Assembly: GCA_964630755.1 (NCBI GenBank)
Contig: CAZVYS010000010.1
Span: forward strand, 1-31,830
Reading direction: 5' to 3'
DNA length: 31,830 nt
From: CAZVYS01 sp964630755
GTDB lineage: Bacteria > Patescibacteriota > Microgenomatia > UBA1400 > CG1-02-47-37
Positions 8,333 through 14,429 of the stretch are shown one piece after another. Below the pieces are notes generated by a model. The model was not told the origin of the DNA. It made no database searches and saw only the letters and a list, made by a program, of their open reading frames with translations. Positions within the stretch are counted from its first letter, which is position 1. Each line of letters starts with the position of its first letter. The position numbers and the translations under genes were made by a program.

Positions 8333-9013
8333 GTCAATCGAAAGCTTACCAATAGCTTCTTTAGAATTTTCTTTATCATCAAAAACAAATTCTTCATAAG
8401 ATTTATATTGTTTTCCGAATAACTTATCCCCCTCATGCTTATAAAATCGATCTAGTACTTCTTTTGGCTTTACCCATTTAGCAGTTTTCTTTAAAAGATA
8501 ATAACTTAAACTCGAATACGGCCACCTGACAGGGTCAGACCCTGTCAGCTTGGCTGAGTTAAGATGGATATAGCGAGAAAGATGCAAAACCTGCTTGTCA
8601 TTATCGGCTAAAACTGCCTTATAGCACCCTTGAAATAAATGACCAATTCGATTATGACGTCTATTAAAATACATTGAAAAAATAGTTAAAAGCTTGTGAA
8701 TTAGTTTTGTCATTCCATCAACAGTTTTTTGCTTAATTAGTAAATGAAAATGATTAGGCATTAAACAATAAGCCAGCAAATCAACCTCTTTGTGTAAATT
8801 TTCAATCGGCCGAGGCCTAATAACAGCAACTGAAGTATTTGAAAGTGGATGTGTATCGTCATCTCTGGGAGAGGAGAGATAATATTTTAATAGATGTAGA
8901 AAAACAGCATAATCCTGTTCATCCATGAATATTTTTCGCTTATCCACCCCTCGATTAAAAGCATGGTAATAGCCGTCTTTTTTATAAACTTTATTCCGAT
9001 TTTTCGATGGCAT
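8330..9013 (-). CDS. REP-associated tyrosine transposase RAYT1 (Y1_Tnp family)
   Basis: A 227-residue member of the TnpA-REP branch of HUH single-strand endonucleases, which bind and nick palindromic REP hairpins. It has YHAFNRG near the N terminus, then LLAYCLMPNHFHLLI with the HUH pair H88/H90, then SMYFNRRHNRIGHLFQG with the predicted nucleophile Y115. The C-terminal YIHLN...WPYSSLSYYL motif is also present. All are intact. A REP family 1 palindrome is embedded in frame as TGSDPV (residues 157-162) in the loop after YIHLN. Full REP copies flank the gene at 8300 and 9032. No other insertion-sequence gene or terminal repeat is visible, so it looks like a REPtron, with the protein possibly still active on its own palindromes. 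Confidence 0.93.
   Translation of the reverse strand: MPSKNRNKVYKKDGYYHAFNRGVDKRKIFMDEQDYAVFLHLLKYYLSSPRDDDTHPLSNTSVAVIRPRPIENLHKEVDLLAYCLMPNHFHLLIKQKTVDGMTKLIHKLLTIFSMYFNRRHNRIGHLFQGCYKAVLADNDKQVLHLSRYIHLNSAKLTGSDPVRWPYSSLSYYLLKKTAKWVKPKEVLDRFYKHEGDKLFGKQYKSYEEFVFDDKENSKEAIGKLSID
8527..8547 (-). repeat. REP family 1 copy inside the RAYT1 coding sequence
   Basis: Full 21-bp palindrome within RAYT1, translated as LTGSDPVR in a surface loop between YIHLN and WPYSS. It is read in the same register as the copy in the PilM-like gene. Confidence 0.88.
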
Positions 9014-9031
9014 ATTATTAATCTTACCATA

Positions 9032-9052
9032 TGACAGGGTCTGACCCTGTCA
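9032..9052 (+). repeat. REP family 1 copy upstream of RAYT1
   Basis: Full 21-bp palindrome with centre TCT, lying 19 bases upstream of the RAYT1 start. Together with 8300-8320 it brackets the gene. Confidence 0.88.
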
Positions 9053-9102
9053 TCTCTTTAAATTGCCTAAACCCCTCAAACCTGATATTTTAAACTTACA
9101 CT

Positions 9103-9477
9103 ATGATAAAACAAATCGGCAGGATTTTTGTTATCTTACTTGCAATTTATGGTTTAGTTCAACTAATCTCCTTTGCTTTTCCTGGTTTAAAAACTTTATT
9201 AAATAATCCAGCCGTTGTTAATACCCCCATGGTCAAAGGGGCCATCGACTACGCCAATCAAGTTTTGCCAGAATCACAGCAAATCAAGATTCCTGAATAT
9301 TCCCCCAATCCAGATGACGAAACAACTATCACTGGTGCAGTTACCAACACGGTCACCGAAAAAATTACCGAAAAAGTATCAGAGGCTGCCTCTGATGCCG
9401 TCGACTCTGTTAAAGACTCAGCTCAAGATCAAGTCTGCAAAGCTTTATTTGAAAAACTCGAATCCGAATGCCAATAA
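9103..9477 (+). CDS. Small single-span membrane or exported protein, function unknown
   Basis: A 124-residue protein with no family I recognise. A hydrophobic helix at about 7-29 (IFVILLAIYGLVQLISFAF) acts as signal anchor. The rest is hydrophilic: a Pro/Asp-rich stretch, then a long amphipathic Ala/Glu/Lys/Asp helix (about 82-110) and two Cys (C112, C123) near the C terminus. The basic start suggests the N terminus is inside and the body outside the membrane. A TAAACT box ends six bases before the ATG, again a possible leaderless start. It ends directly against the stop of the minus-strand thioredoxin-like gene. Confidence 0.65.
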   Translation: MIKQIGRIFVILLAIYGLVQLISFAFPGLKTLLNNPAVVNTPMVKGAIDYANQVLPESQQIKIPEYSPNPDDETTITGAVTNTVTEKITEKVSEAASDAVDSVKDSAQDQVCKALFEKLESECQ

Positions 9478-10182
9478 CTACCCAAACGTAAACGCAAACA
9501 CCGACACTCCGTTATCTAAAAACTCAATTTCTAACTCTTCGTTAACAGGTTTAGTTAGTTCAATCAAGTTATAAAGCTTTTCTTCATTAACTTCTATTAT
9601 TTTTTCCTGATCACCCCAACCTATCTTCACTTTACTTGTTTCTTCAGCCCCCATCACCAAATTAACTTCTTTAGCCTCAAAACGAAGTTTAAGTTTACTC
9701 CCTTTTTTCACTTCACTGTGCTTTTCTTTTATCAAGAAGTTGCCCTCATAAGACCACTCATTTAATCTCAAAACTTCAGGAGCAGTATACTCCACCAACT
9801 TATCCTTATTAATCCCTTCCTCAGACACAAAATTTCTTATCCGCCAGTAACCCAGATAAATTTCCGGCGTTCTGGCTTGGTGTCTAAACTCATCTCTTTT
9901 CACCAACTCCATCTCTTCATCAAGCAGTTTTTGAATCTCCATCTCGGTTTCCTCATACTTTCCTTCTCCAAAATGGTTGTACCGAATCACTCCTTCTTTG
10001 TCTATCAAAAACTTAGCCGGCCAATACCGATTGTTATACGCTCGCCAAATCTTAAAATCATTATCCTGCACTACCGCATACTCTAAATCAAAACTCTCCA
10101 TCGCTCGAACCACATTGTCATAATCTTTTTCAAACTCAAACTCTGGACTATGCACCCCCACAACCACCAGGCCCGCCCGCAT
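9478..10182 (-). CDS. DipZ-type thioredoxin-like protein, N-terminal half missing
   Basis: The 234 residues match the later part of thioredoxin-like proteins of the DipZ/CcdA-linked type. They contain LVVVGVHSPEFEFEKDYDNV, YAVVQDNDFKIWRAYNNRYWPAKFLIDKEG and HFGEGKYEETE, then the C-terminal beta-sandwich with PEIYLGYWRIRNF and EFLDNGVSVFAFTFG. The family normally begins with a signal or membrane segment and a CxxC redox centre before LVVVGVH. Here the frame starts at MRAGLVVVGVH, so the CxxC is absent and thiol chemistry is not expected. The break is at the exact place where the divergent pilin gene also loses its 5' end, so a deletion or assembly join is likely. Confidence 0.85.
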   Translation of the reverse strand: MRAGLVVVGVHSPEFEFEKDYDNVVRAMESFDLEYAVVQDNDFKIWRAYNNRYWPAKFLIDKEGVIRYNHFGEGKYEETEMEIQKLLDEEMELVKRDEFRHQARTPEIYLGYWRIRNFVSEEGINKDKLVEYTAPEVLRLNEWSYEGNFLIKEKHSEVKKGSKLKLRFEAKEVNLVMGAEETSKVKIGWGDQEKIIEVNEEKLYNLIELTKPVNEELEIEFLDNGVSVFAFTFG

Positions 10183-10186
10183 CGCT

Positions 10187-11110
10187 ATGAGTCGGATCGC
10201 TTACGAAGTTAGGCGAGCTACAGACGTAAACTCAATTACCGCCACCTCGATTGAACTAGAAAACGGCGCTAACGACACTACCATTGCCCTTAATTCCAAT
10301 ACTATTGACTTAACTACTAACGGCGCTGGTCCATTTTCTTTAACTTCAGATCAAGTCTCGGTCACTGATTTAAGCTTTACTGACCTCAGTTCGACTGACG
10401 AAAACTCCAACAACATTTTGATTTCCATGACCTTAACCCAGTCTGGCGTTGCTGTTTCAGAACAATTTACCGCCGACACTACTTTATCCGAAACTGTTGA
10501 ACTTAACTCTTTATTTTCCGAGAGCCGAAAACTCCTAGTCGATTTCTCCACAGTTGCTTTATCTTCTAATAAAAAAGCAGTTGAAGATATAATTCTCACC
10601 AACATCGGTTTAGACACCATTACCCTTGATCAACTTTACCTAGCCTGGGTTCATGATCCTGGCGGCCAAAATCTAGTTGAAATCAGCATCAGTAGTGGAG
10701 TAGTCTGGTCTGGTTCAGCTGGTACCGGTTCAACTATAGATATTACTAATACTGGTATTAATGCCGGTGCTTCTGTCACTATTGATCATCTTGAATTTGA
10801 CACCAAAATCGACGACTCCACGATCCAAACTGACTGGATTATGTCAGACGGATCTACCACCACTTCTTTGATTTCTTTTGGTGCTGCCCCAGACACTTCA
10901 CCCAGCCCCACTCCATCGCCATCAGCTTCACCTACCCCCAGCCCTTCACCTACCAGTTGTGCTGAAGTTTGCACTCAAAACAATTATTCAGCTGGCACCT
11001 GTCGCAAAAATACTGGTGCTTGTAACTCAAATGGTGAAACTCGTGAATCAGCCGGCGATACATTTTGTACTGGAGGTCCCAATGCAGATACATGCTGCTG
11101 TGCACCGTAA
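10187..11110 (+). CDS. PilW/PulJ-like pilin fragment with C-terminal Cys-rich domain
   Basis: A 307-residue frame. It opens with MSRIAYEVRRATDVNS, which resembles the segment that normally follows the prepilin leader and hydrophobic helix in PilW/PulJ-like minor pilins; that N-terminal part is missing. Beta-rich pilin-like domains follow (about 20-230). A Thr/Ser/Pro linker (about 235-257) and a compact domain with eight Cys (residues 258-305: CAEVC, GTCR, GAC, TFC, CCC) complete the protein. The Cys-rich end looks disulfide-bonded and extracellular, perhaps a binding or adhesin tip. Without the hydrophobic helix it should not enter a pilus, so this may be a pseudogene. There is no Shine-Dalgarno. 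The break coincides with that of the divergent thioredoxin-like gene. Confidence 0.75.
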   Translation: MSRIAYEVRRATDVNSITATSIELENGANDTTIALNSNTIDLTTNGAGPFSLTSDQVSVTDLSFTDLSSTDENSNNILISMTLTQSGVAVSEQFTADTTLSETVELNSLFSESRKLLVDFSTVALSSNKKAVEDIILTNIGLDTITLDQLYLAWVHDPGGQNLVEISISSGVVWSGSAGTGSTIDITNTGINAGASVTIDHLEFDTKIDDSTIQTDWIMSDGSTTTSLISFGAAPDTSPSPTPSPSASPTPSPSPTSCAEVCTQNNYSAGTCRKNTGACNSNGETRESAGDTFCTGGPNADTCCCAP

Positions 11111-11114
11111 TCAA

Positions 11115-11188
11115 AGGTCCGTTCTTGAAGCGCAGCTTCGAGGCCGGACCTTAAAGGGCTCGAGTCCGACCAAAGCGTCGGACCCGAG
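11115..11188 (+). repeat. Tandem-hairpin element A, copy 3 (both hairpins, changed stems)
   Basis: First hairpin 11115-11151 keeps the outer AGGTCCG/CGGACCT stem, but the inner stem is now CTTGAAGC/GCTTCGAG: a T-A pair has become A-T. Second hairpin 11159-11188 has CTCG/CGAG where copy 2 has CTCA/TGAG, the same A.C mismatch, then a new stem GTCCGAC/GTCGGAC with loop CAAAGC. It ends in GAGGA as in copy 2. It occupies the place where the next gene should start. Confidence 0.8.
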
Positions 11189-11189
11189 G

Positions 11190-11567
11190 ATTAACGGCTT
11201 TATAGCTTTCACATCTCTTTTAATAATAAGCGCTGTCGCTCTAGCTATTGCTGCCTCAATTTCTCTTTTAGGTGTAGACGAAGCCAAGTCTTCTTTGTCT
11301 TTTAAAAAAGGCCAGGAAAGCCTCAAGCTTGCCGAAGGTTGTCTAGAAGAAGCTTTAATTCGCCTTCGTGACGACAATGACTATACCGGCGGTTCATTGA
11401 ATCTTGGTGATGGCTCTTGTACCATAGGTGTAAGTGGGGAAGGCAACGATCGGACTATTACTATTCAATCAACCATTTCCGATCCCCCTGACTACATTAA
11501 AAACCTATCTGCCACAGTTAAACTGACTGGTAACTCAATCAAACTAGTCACTTGGCAGGAAACCTAA
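11190..11567 (+). CDS. PilX-like minor prepilin without a canonical start codon
   Basis: The frame encodes a class III-like hydrophobic N terminus (NG^FIAFTSLLIISAVALAI), then a helix with SLKLAEGCLEEALIRLRDD, and a beta-rich C terminus, as in PilX-like minor pilins. The residues before the Gly-Phe cleavage site are encoded by hairpin element A. From 11111 to the Phe codon there is no in-frame ATG, GTG or TTG. The coordinate given uses ATT at 11190, next to the element's GAGGA; this is a guess. Alternatives are frameshifting from the upstream pilin frame, which stops at 11110, or a dead gene. It abuts the next ATG exactly (TAA then ATG). Confidence 0.6.
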   Translation: MNGFIAFTSLLIISAVALAIAASISLLGVDEAKSSLSFKKGQESLKLAEGCLEEALIRLRDDNDYTGGSLNLGDGSCTIGVSGEGNDRTITIQSTISDPPDYIKNLSATVKLTGNSIKLVTWQET

Positions 11568-12770
11568 ATGTTTACCAAAAAAATTCCCATCATTTATCTA
11601 TCTAAAACCAAGCTTAAAGTAGTTCTAGTCAAACTCGGCAAAGAGCCCAAAGTAGTTAAAGCTGACGAAACCGGCTGGAACAAAGACTCTTTAGCAGATA
11701 GTTTTAAACAAGCCAAAAAACAACTAAAAGCTAAAACCATTCGTTTATTACTTGCTGATGATTTATCTTATGTATTACAACTAAACATTCCTTTTAACAC
11801 CAAGCCAGCTGACGAGCGAAAGCTGATCGAAGAAAAAATCAAGCCCGAGATTCCCGAGATCTTAGAGCACGATGACTGGGACTTCAAAGAAACTGGTCGA
11901 AAAACCCAAAAAGACAAACAAGTCATTGCCTTTGCTCCAGTTAAATCTGCCTTCACTCTTATTTCCCAAGCCTTAACTGACGCTAATCTAAAGGTCGAAG
12001 CTATCGAGCCCGAAGTTGTTTCAAAAGTTAGAAACAATGACCCCTTAATCGGCATTGCTCTTAAAAAAGACCTCAAAGGCAAAGACGAAAAAGTGCTTAA
12101 CCTTAATCTCAAAAAACTCTTACCCTCCAAGCCCAAAGTGACAGGGTCAGACCCTGTCACTGATAAGTCAAAGCCTGAGGCAACCAAACCCTCGACTGAT
12201 AAAAAACCAGACGGTTCCGAACTTCAGGCGAAGGCCGATCCCGATAAAATCGGGACTAGTTCGGAACCTAAGAAGGAACCTGAAAAACCCAAGGTCAACA
12301 AAAGCTTAATTATTATCTTTGCCGTCACTCTAGCTTTAGGCGCTCTAGTCACTGGTGGCATCTTGGTTCAAAAAAGCGCTTTAGAAAAACGCCCCAGTCC
12401 GACCCCGACTCCCTTAATCATTGCTTCACCTGAACCCAGCCCTAGTCCCACTCCTAGTCCTTCCCCAGAACCAGAAATAGTTTTGTCAGAATACAAAATT
12501 CAGTCTCTAAACGGGACTGGCGGCAAAGGTATCGCCGGTGCTGTCAAAGATTTACTAGAAGCCGAAGGCTTTGAAGACGTTGATGCCGACAACGCTGACG
12601 AACTTGATCATACTCAAACCACTGTTCAATTAAAACAAGACACTCCCGATGCTGTTTGGAACACTATCGAAAGAGCCTTAAATTCTGACTATGATTTGGT
12701 TAAATCAAAAGAGCCCTTGACCGAAGACTCAGATTATGATGTTATTATCACAGTGGGGGAATTAATCTAA
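11568..12770 (+). CDS. PilM-like/LytR_C membrane protein with in-frame palindromes
   Basis: A 400-residue protein starting directly after the previous stop. Residues 1-165 resemble the reduced actin-like fold of PilM/GspL-type pilus assembly proteins (weak similarity; inferred from context). Residues 170-240 form a Lys/Pro/Asp linker that carries two palindromic inserts: REP family 1 read as TGSDPV (191-196) and element D at about 215-233. A membrane helix is at 245-268 and a Pro/Thr/Ser stretch at 275-305. The extracytoplasmic C terminus (307-390, YKIQSLNGTGGKGIAGAVKD) matches the LytR_C domain found on cell-wall-associated proteins. A role anchoring the pilus machine to the envelope is plausible but not proven. 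Confidence 0.7.
   Translation: MFTKKIPIIYLSKTKLKVVLVKLGKEPKVVKADETGWNKDSLADSFKQAKKQLKAKTIRLLLADDLSYVLQLNIPFNTKPADERKLIEEKIKPEIPEILEHDDWDFKETGRKTQKDKQVIAFAPVKSAFTLISQALTDANLKVEAIEPEVVSKVRNNDPLIGIALKKDLKGKDEKVLNLNLKKLLPSKPKVTGSDPVTDKSKPEATKPSTDKKPDGSELQAKADPDKIGTSSEPKKEPEKPKVNKSLIIIFAVTLALGALVTGGILVQKSALEKRPSPTPTPLIIASPEPSPSPTPSPSPEPEIVLSEYKIQSLNGTGGKGIAGAVKDLLEAEGFEDVDADNADELDHTQTTVQLKQDTPDAVWNTIERALNSDYDLVKSKEPLTEDSDYDVIITVGELI
12139..12159 (+). repeat. REP family 1 copy inside the PilM-like coding sequence
   Basis: Full 21-bp palindrome, 3 kb from RAYT1, in the disordered linker and read as VTGSDPVT. Of the three frames, one begins with the TGA stop; this copy uses the open TGSDPV register, as in RAYT1. 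Confidence 0.88.
12213..12268 (+). repeat. Linker element D, copy 1 (nested palindrome)
   Basis: Outer arms GGTTCCGAACT/AGTTCGGAACC pair perfectly over 11 bp. An inner stem TCCCGAT/ATCGGGA (12239-12255) has loop AAA. It is read in frame as part of ADPDKIGTSSEPK. A homologous copy with a changed inner stem is in the actin-like fusion gene at 16942-17003. Confidence 0.75.
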
Positions 12771-12778
12771 GGATAGCT

Positions 12779-12815
12779 GCAGTTGTTACGAACTTGCACG
12801 ATGTTCGTAACCTGC
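12779..12815 (+). repeat. Hairpin element B, copy 1, upstream of the prepilin gene
   Basis: Stem GTTACGAAC/GTTCGTAAC closed by GCAG/CTGC. The left flank ATAGCTGCAGTTGT and the right flank CC..CTC..A..TTAA recur at 13249-13292 around an unrelated stem. There is no T-tract. Confidence 0.65.
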
Positions 12816-12826
12816 TCTAATTAAAT

Positions 12827-13246
12827 ATGAAGAAATCCAAAGGATTTACTTTAATCGAGCTACTAGTGGTCATCGCCATTATTGCTATCTTAGCTGTAGT
12901 TGTTTTTGTGGCTTTAGATCCAGTCACTCGTTTTGCCGATGCTCGTAATTCTCGAAGATGGGCTGATATTAATAACATCCTCACCGGTGTTCATGAATGT
13001 ATTGTGGACAACGACGGCTCTTTATCTGATTGTGGCTTAACTGCCGATGGTGTTAGTGACACTCTTGGCACAGGAGACCTAGACATTTCCACTCAAATGG
13101 CTCCTTACTTAAAATCTATGCCTCTTGACCCAAGTGGAGGCACAGCCGCCGACACGGGCTATTCATTAGTAGTTGATAGTAACAACATTGTTACTATTAC
13201 TAGTGATGATGCTGAGCTATCTGCTGTTATCGCGGTTTCTCGTTAA
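12827..13246 (+). CDS. Type IV prepilin
   Basis: A 139-residue secreted pilin. It has a short basic leader MKKSKG, a prepilin-peptidase site before FTLIEL (E at +5), and a hydrophobic helix to about residue 30. The following VALDPVTRFADARNSRRWADI block is typical of small bacterial pilins and pseudopilins. The C-terminal domain is short and acidic with one Cys pair (C58 and C68). Its size and lack of any C-terminal anchor suggest a major pilin or pseudopilin. No pilus ATPase, platform protein or prepilin peptidase is in the window, so those must be encoded elsewhere. Hairpin element B lies on both sides, which sets the gene apart as a unit. Confidence 0.92.
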   Translation: MKKSKGFTLIELLVVIAIIAILAVVVFVALDPVTRFADARNSRRWADINNILTGVHECIVDNDGSLSDCGLTADGVSDTLGTGDLDISTQMAPYLKSMPLDPSGGTAADTGYSLVVDSNNIVTITSDDAELSAVIAVSR

Positions 13247-13254
13247 ATATAGCC

Positions 13255-13288
13255 GCAGTTGTCCGACGTTACATCGGATCCACTCAAC
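13255..13288 (+). repeat. Hairpin element B, copy 2, downstream of the prepilin gene
   Basis: Core stem TCCGA/TCGGA with loop CGTTACA, extended by AGT.G/C.ACT. The left flank ATAGCCGCAGTTGT matches copy 1. It sits between the convergent prepilin and response-regulator genes, and the regulator's TGA stop lies in its right arm (13284-13286). Confidence 0.65.
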
Positions 13289-13643
13289 TTAAGTATCTAA
13301 AGGCAGTTGCTTCTATTTGATCAATTCCGCTTCCAAGTTTGTAAAAAAACTCATTTACTCCTAGTTTTCTGGCTTTTTCTTCAAGCAGATCGGCAATAGT
13401 CACCATCATTACTGGAATATTTTTAGTATTTTCTAGCTTTCTCATTAGTTTAATTACATCAATACCTGTAAATTCGCCTTTAAGCTTTACATCCAAAATC
13501 ATTAAATCCGGCTGCCAATATTCAGCAATCTTTAATCCAAACAAACCGTTATCTGTAGTGCGAGTTTCCTCATTACCCTTAAACTTTTCTTTATAAATCT
13601 TTATATAGTTTTGATCGTCTTCAACGATTAGTAGTTTGCCCAT
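13284..13643 (-). CDS. Single-domain response regulator (CheY-like)
   Basis: Receiver domain of a two-component system, 119 residues from the chosen start. Acidic pocket E8/D9/D10 (LLIVEDD), phospho-acceptor D51 (LMILDVKL), T82 (MMVTIAD) and K102 (FFYKLGS) are all present, so phosphorylation is expected. There is no output domain. A longer frame starts at 13763 but adds 40 residues unlike any receiver; that stretch covers a promoter and a terminator-like hairpin, so ATG 13643 is preferred. The partner kinase is not in the window. Confidence 0.9.
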   Translation of the reverse strand: MGKLLIVEDDQNYIKIYKEKFKGNEETRTTDNGLFGLKIAEYWQPDLMILDVKLKGEFTGIDVIKLMRKLENTKNIPVMMVTIADLLEEKARKLGVNEFFYKLGSGIDQIEATAFRYLS

Positions 13644-13645
13644 AG

Positions 13646-13671
13646 AAAAAGACACCATAACCGGTGTCTTT
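13646..13671 (-). terminator. Terminator-like hairpin just before the response-regulator ATG
   Basis: On the minus strand, 9-bp stem AAAGACACC/GGTGTCTTT with loop GGTTAT, running into TTTTTC two bases before the ATG at 13643. It lies downstream of the promoter at 13707-13735, so it should act as an attenuator. Confidence 0.65.
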
Positions 13672-13706
13672 ATCTCCCAGTTACGCCACGGTTTATATGT
13701 ATTAAA

Positions 13707-13735
13707 AGTGTAGGCATTTTCCACGGATGTGTCAA
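13707..13735 (-). promoter_or_regulatory. Promoter of the response regulator
   Basis: Minus strand TTGACA (13730-13735), 17-bp spacer, TACACT (13707-13712). The predicted start is near 13700, giving a leader of about 57 bases that contains the hairpin at 13646-13671. Confidence 0.65.
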
Positions 13736-13756
13736 CCCCCACTTTTTCCCAGTACA

Positions 13757-13785
13757 TTGACAAATTACTAGAACTGCTAAATACT
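13757..13785 (+). promoter_or_regulatory. Divergent promoter of the YtxG/YtxH-like pair
   Basis: TTGACA (13757-13762), 17-bp spacer, AATACT (13780-13785). The two promoters point away from each other, so the short region 13700-13800 serves both directions. Confidence 0.55.
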
Positions 13786-13817
13786 ACTAATAGATATCAA
13801 TTACATCTTTTCAAAAT

Positions 13818-14105
13818 ATGTTTACCTTGTCTCAAATCGTCTTAGTTGTCGTCGTTACCATTTTAGCCATCTTACTGGTTATTTTTTCAATCTATATTTT
13901 TCGTATCCTAGATGAGGTTAGAAAAACTCTGCAAAAAACCAACACCATGATGGATGACATGAAACGGATCACTAAAAGTGTTGCCGACCCAATCGAACAC
14001 GCTTCTGAATTTGTCACTGGTCTAAAAAAGGGAGCCAAGTTAGTTGAACTAGCTGGCGAAATAGTTGACAAAAAAAAGAAAACTACTTCCAAGAAGAAAA
14101 AATGA
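13818..14105 (+). CDS. Small membrane protein, YtxG/DUF948-like
   Basis: 95 residues: one N-terminal membrane helix (about 6-29, IVLVVVVTILAILLVIFSIYIF), then a long charged helix that could form a coiled coil (RILDEVRKTLQKTNTMMDDMKRI) and a Lys-rich tail. The shape and pairing with a YtxH-like gene resemble the ytxG-ytxH stress-linked pair of Firmicutes; sequence similarity is weak, so the name is only suggestive. Its stop overlaps the next start by four bases (ATGA at 14102), which implies translational coupling. Confidence 0.7.
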   Translation: MFTLSQIVLVVVVTILAILLVIFSIYIFRILDEVRKTLQKTNTMMDDMKRITKSVADPIEHASEFVTGLKKGAKLVELAGEIVDKKKKTTSKKKK

Positions 14106-14425
14106 CTAAGAAAAAATCAGCTCATCTTACTGCCGGCCTTGCTCTGGGTGCTGCTGTCGCTGGTGCAGCCACTTATCTTTACAAAACCAAAAAAGGTAAA
14201 AAGTTTCGTAAAGAGTTTTCAAAACACTTAGACGATACTAAAGCCTACTTGCCAGAACTAGTTAAAGACATTAAATTAAAAGCCAAAAAGCTTGAAGGCA
14301 CACTTGAAGAATCAAATCAAGACGTAATCAAAAAAACCAAAAAAACTAAACGCAAAGTTAAAAAAGCCACTGATCTAGCCAAAAAAAAGGTCTTCTCAAA
14401 ATCCGGTCAACCTCTGGTAAAATAA
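14102..14425 (+). CDS. YtxH-like small membrane protein
   Basis: 107 residues with a glycine/alanine-rich membrane segment (about 10-27, GLALGAAVAGAATYLY) after a basic start. The next motif, KTKKGKKFRKEF, is typical of YtxH-family proteins. The rest is a long lysine-rich helix. Function in the family is poorly known and envelope-stress related. It is coupled to the preceding gene, and its stop TAA lies within the TAAAATAAC that may serve alaS as -10 box. Confidence 0.75.
   Translation: MTKKKSAHLTAGLALGAAVAGAATYLYKTKKGKKFRKEFSKHLDDTKAYLPELVKDIKLKAKKLEGTLEESNQDVIKKTKKTKRKVKKATDLAKKKVFSKSGQPLVK
14418..14423 (+). promoter_or_regulatory. Possible -10 box of alaS, leaderless spacing
   Basis: TAAAAT, one mismatch from consensus, ends six bases before the alaS ATG at 14430. 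This is the third case of that spacing. No Shine-Dalgarno and no strong -35. Confidence 0.4.
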
Positions 14426-14429
14426 CTAC

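Noticed and set aside
8859..8881. Short palindrome ATCTCT/AGAGAT within RAYT1
   Set aside because: Only six paired bases and no second copy; expected by chance.
7439..9052. CRISPR array
   Set aside because: The repeats are palindromic, irregularly spaced from tens to thousands of bases, and partly inside genes; there are no regular spacers and no cas genes.
10878..11189. Upstream extension of the PilX-like frame back to 10878
   Set aside because: It covers the C-terminal coding region of the preceding pilin gene in a shifted frame and then the hairpin element; its translation looks like no pilin leader.
12779..13288. Integron attC-like sites around the prepilin gene
   Set aside because: Conserved ends with variable stems are suggestive, but the RYYYAAC/GTTRRRY core sites are not present and no integrase is seen.
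13644..13763. Longer start for the response regulator
   Set aside because: The extra 40 residues are encoded by the promoter and terminator hairpin, and receiver domains begin at the KLLIVEDD strand.
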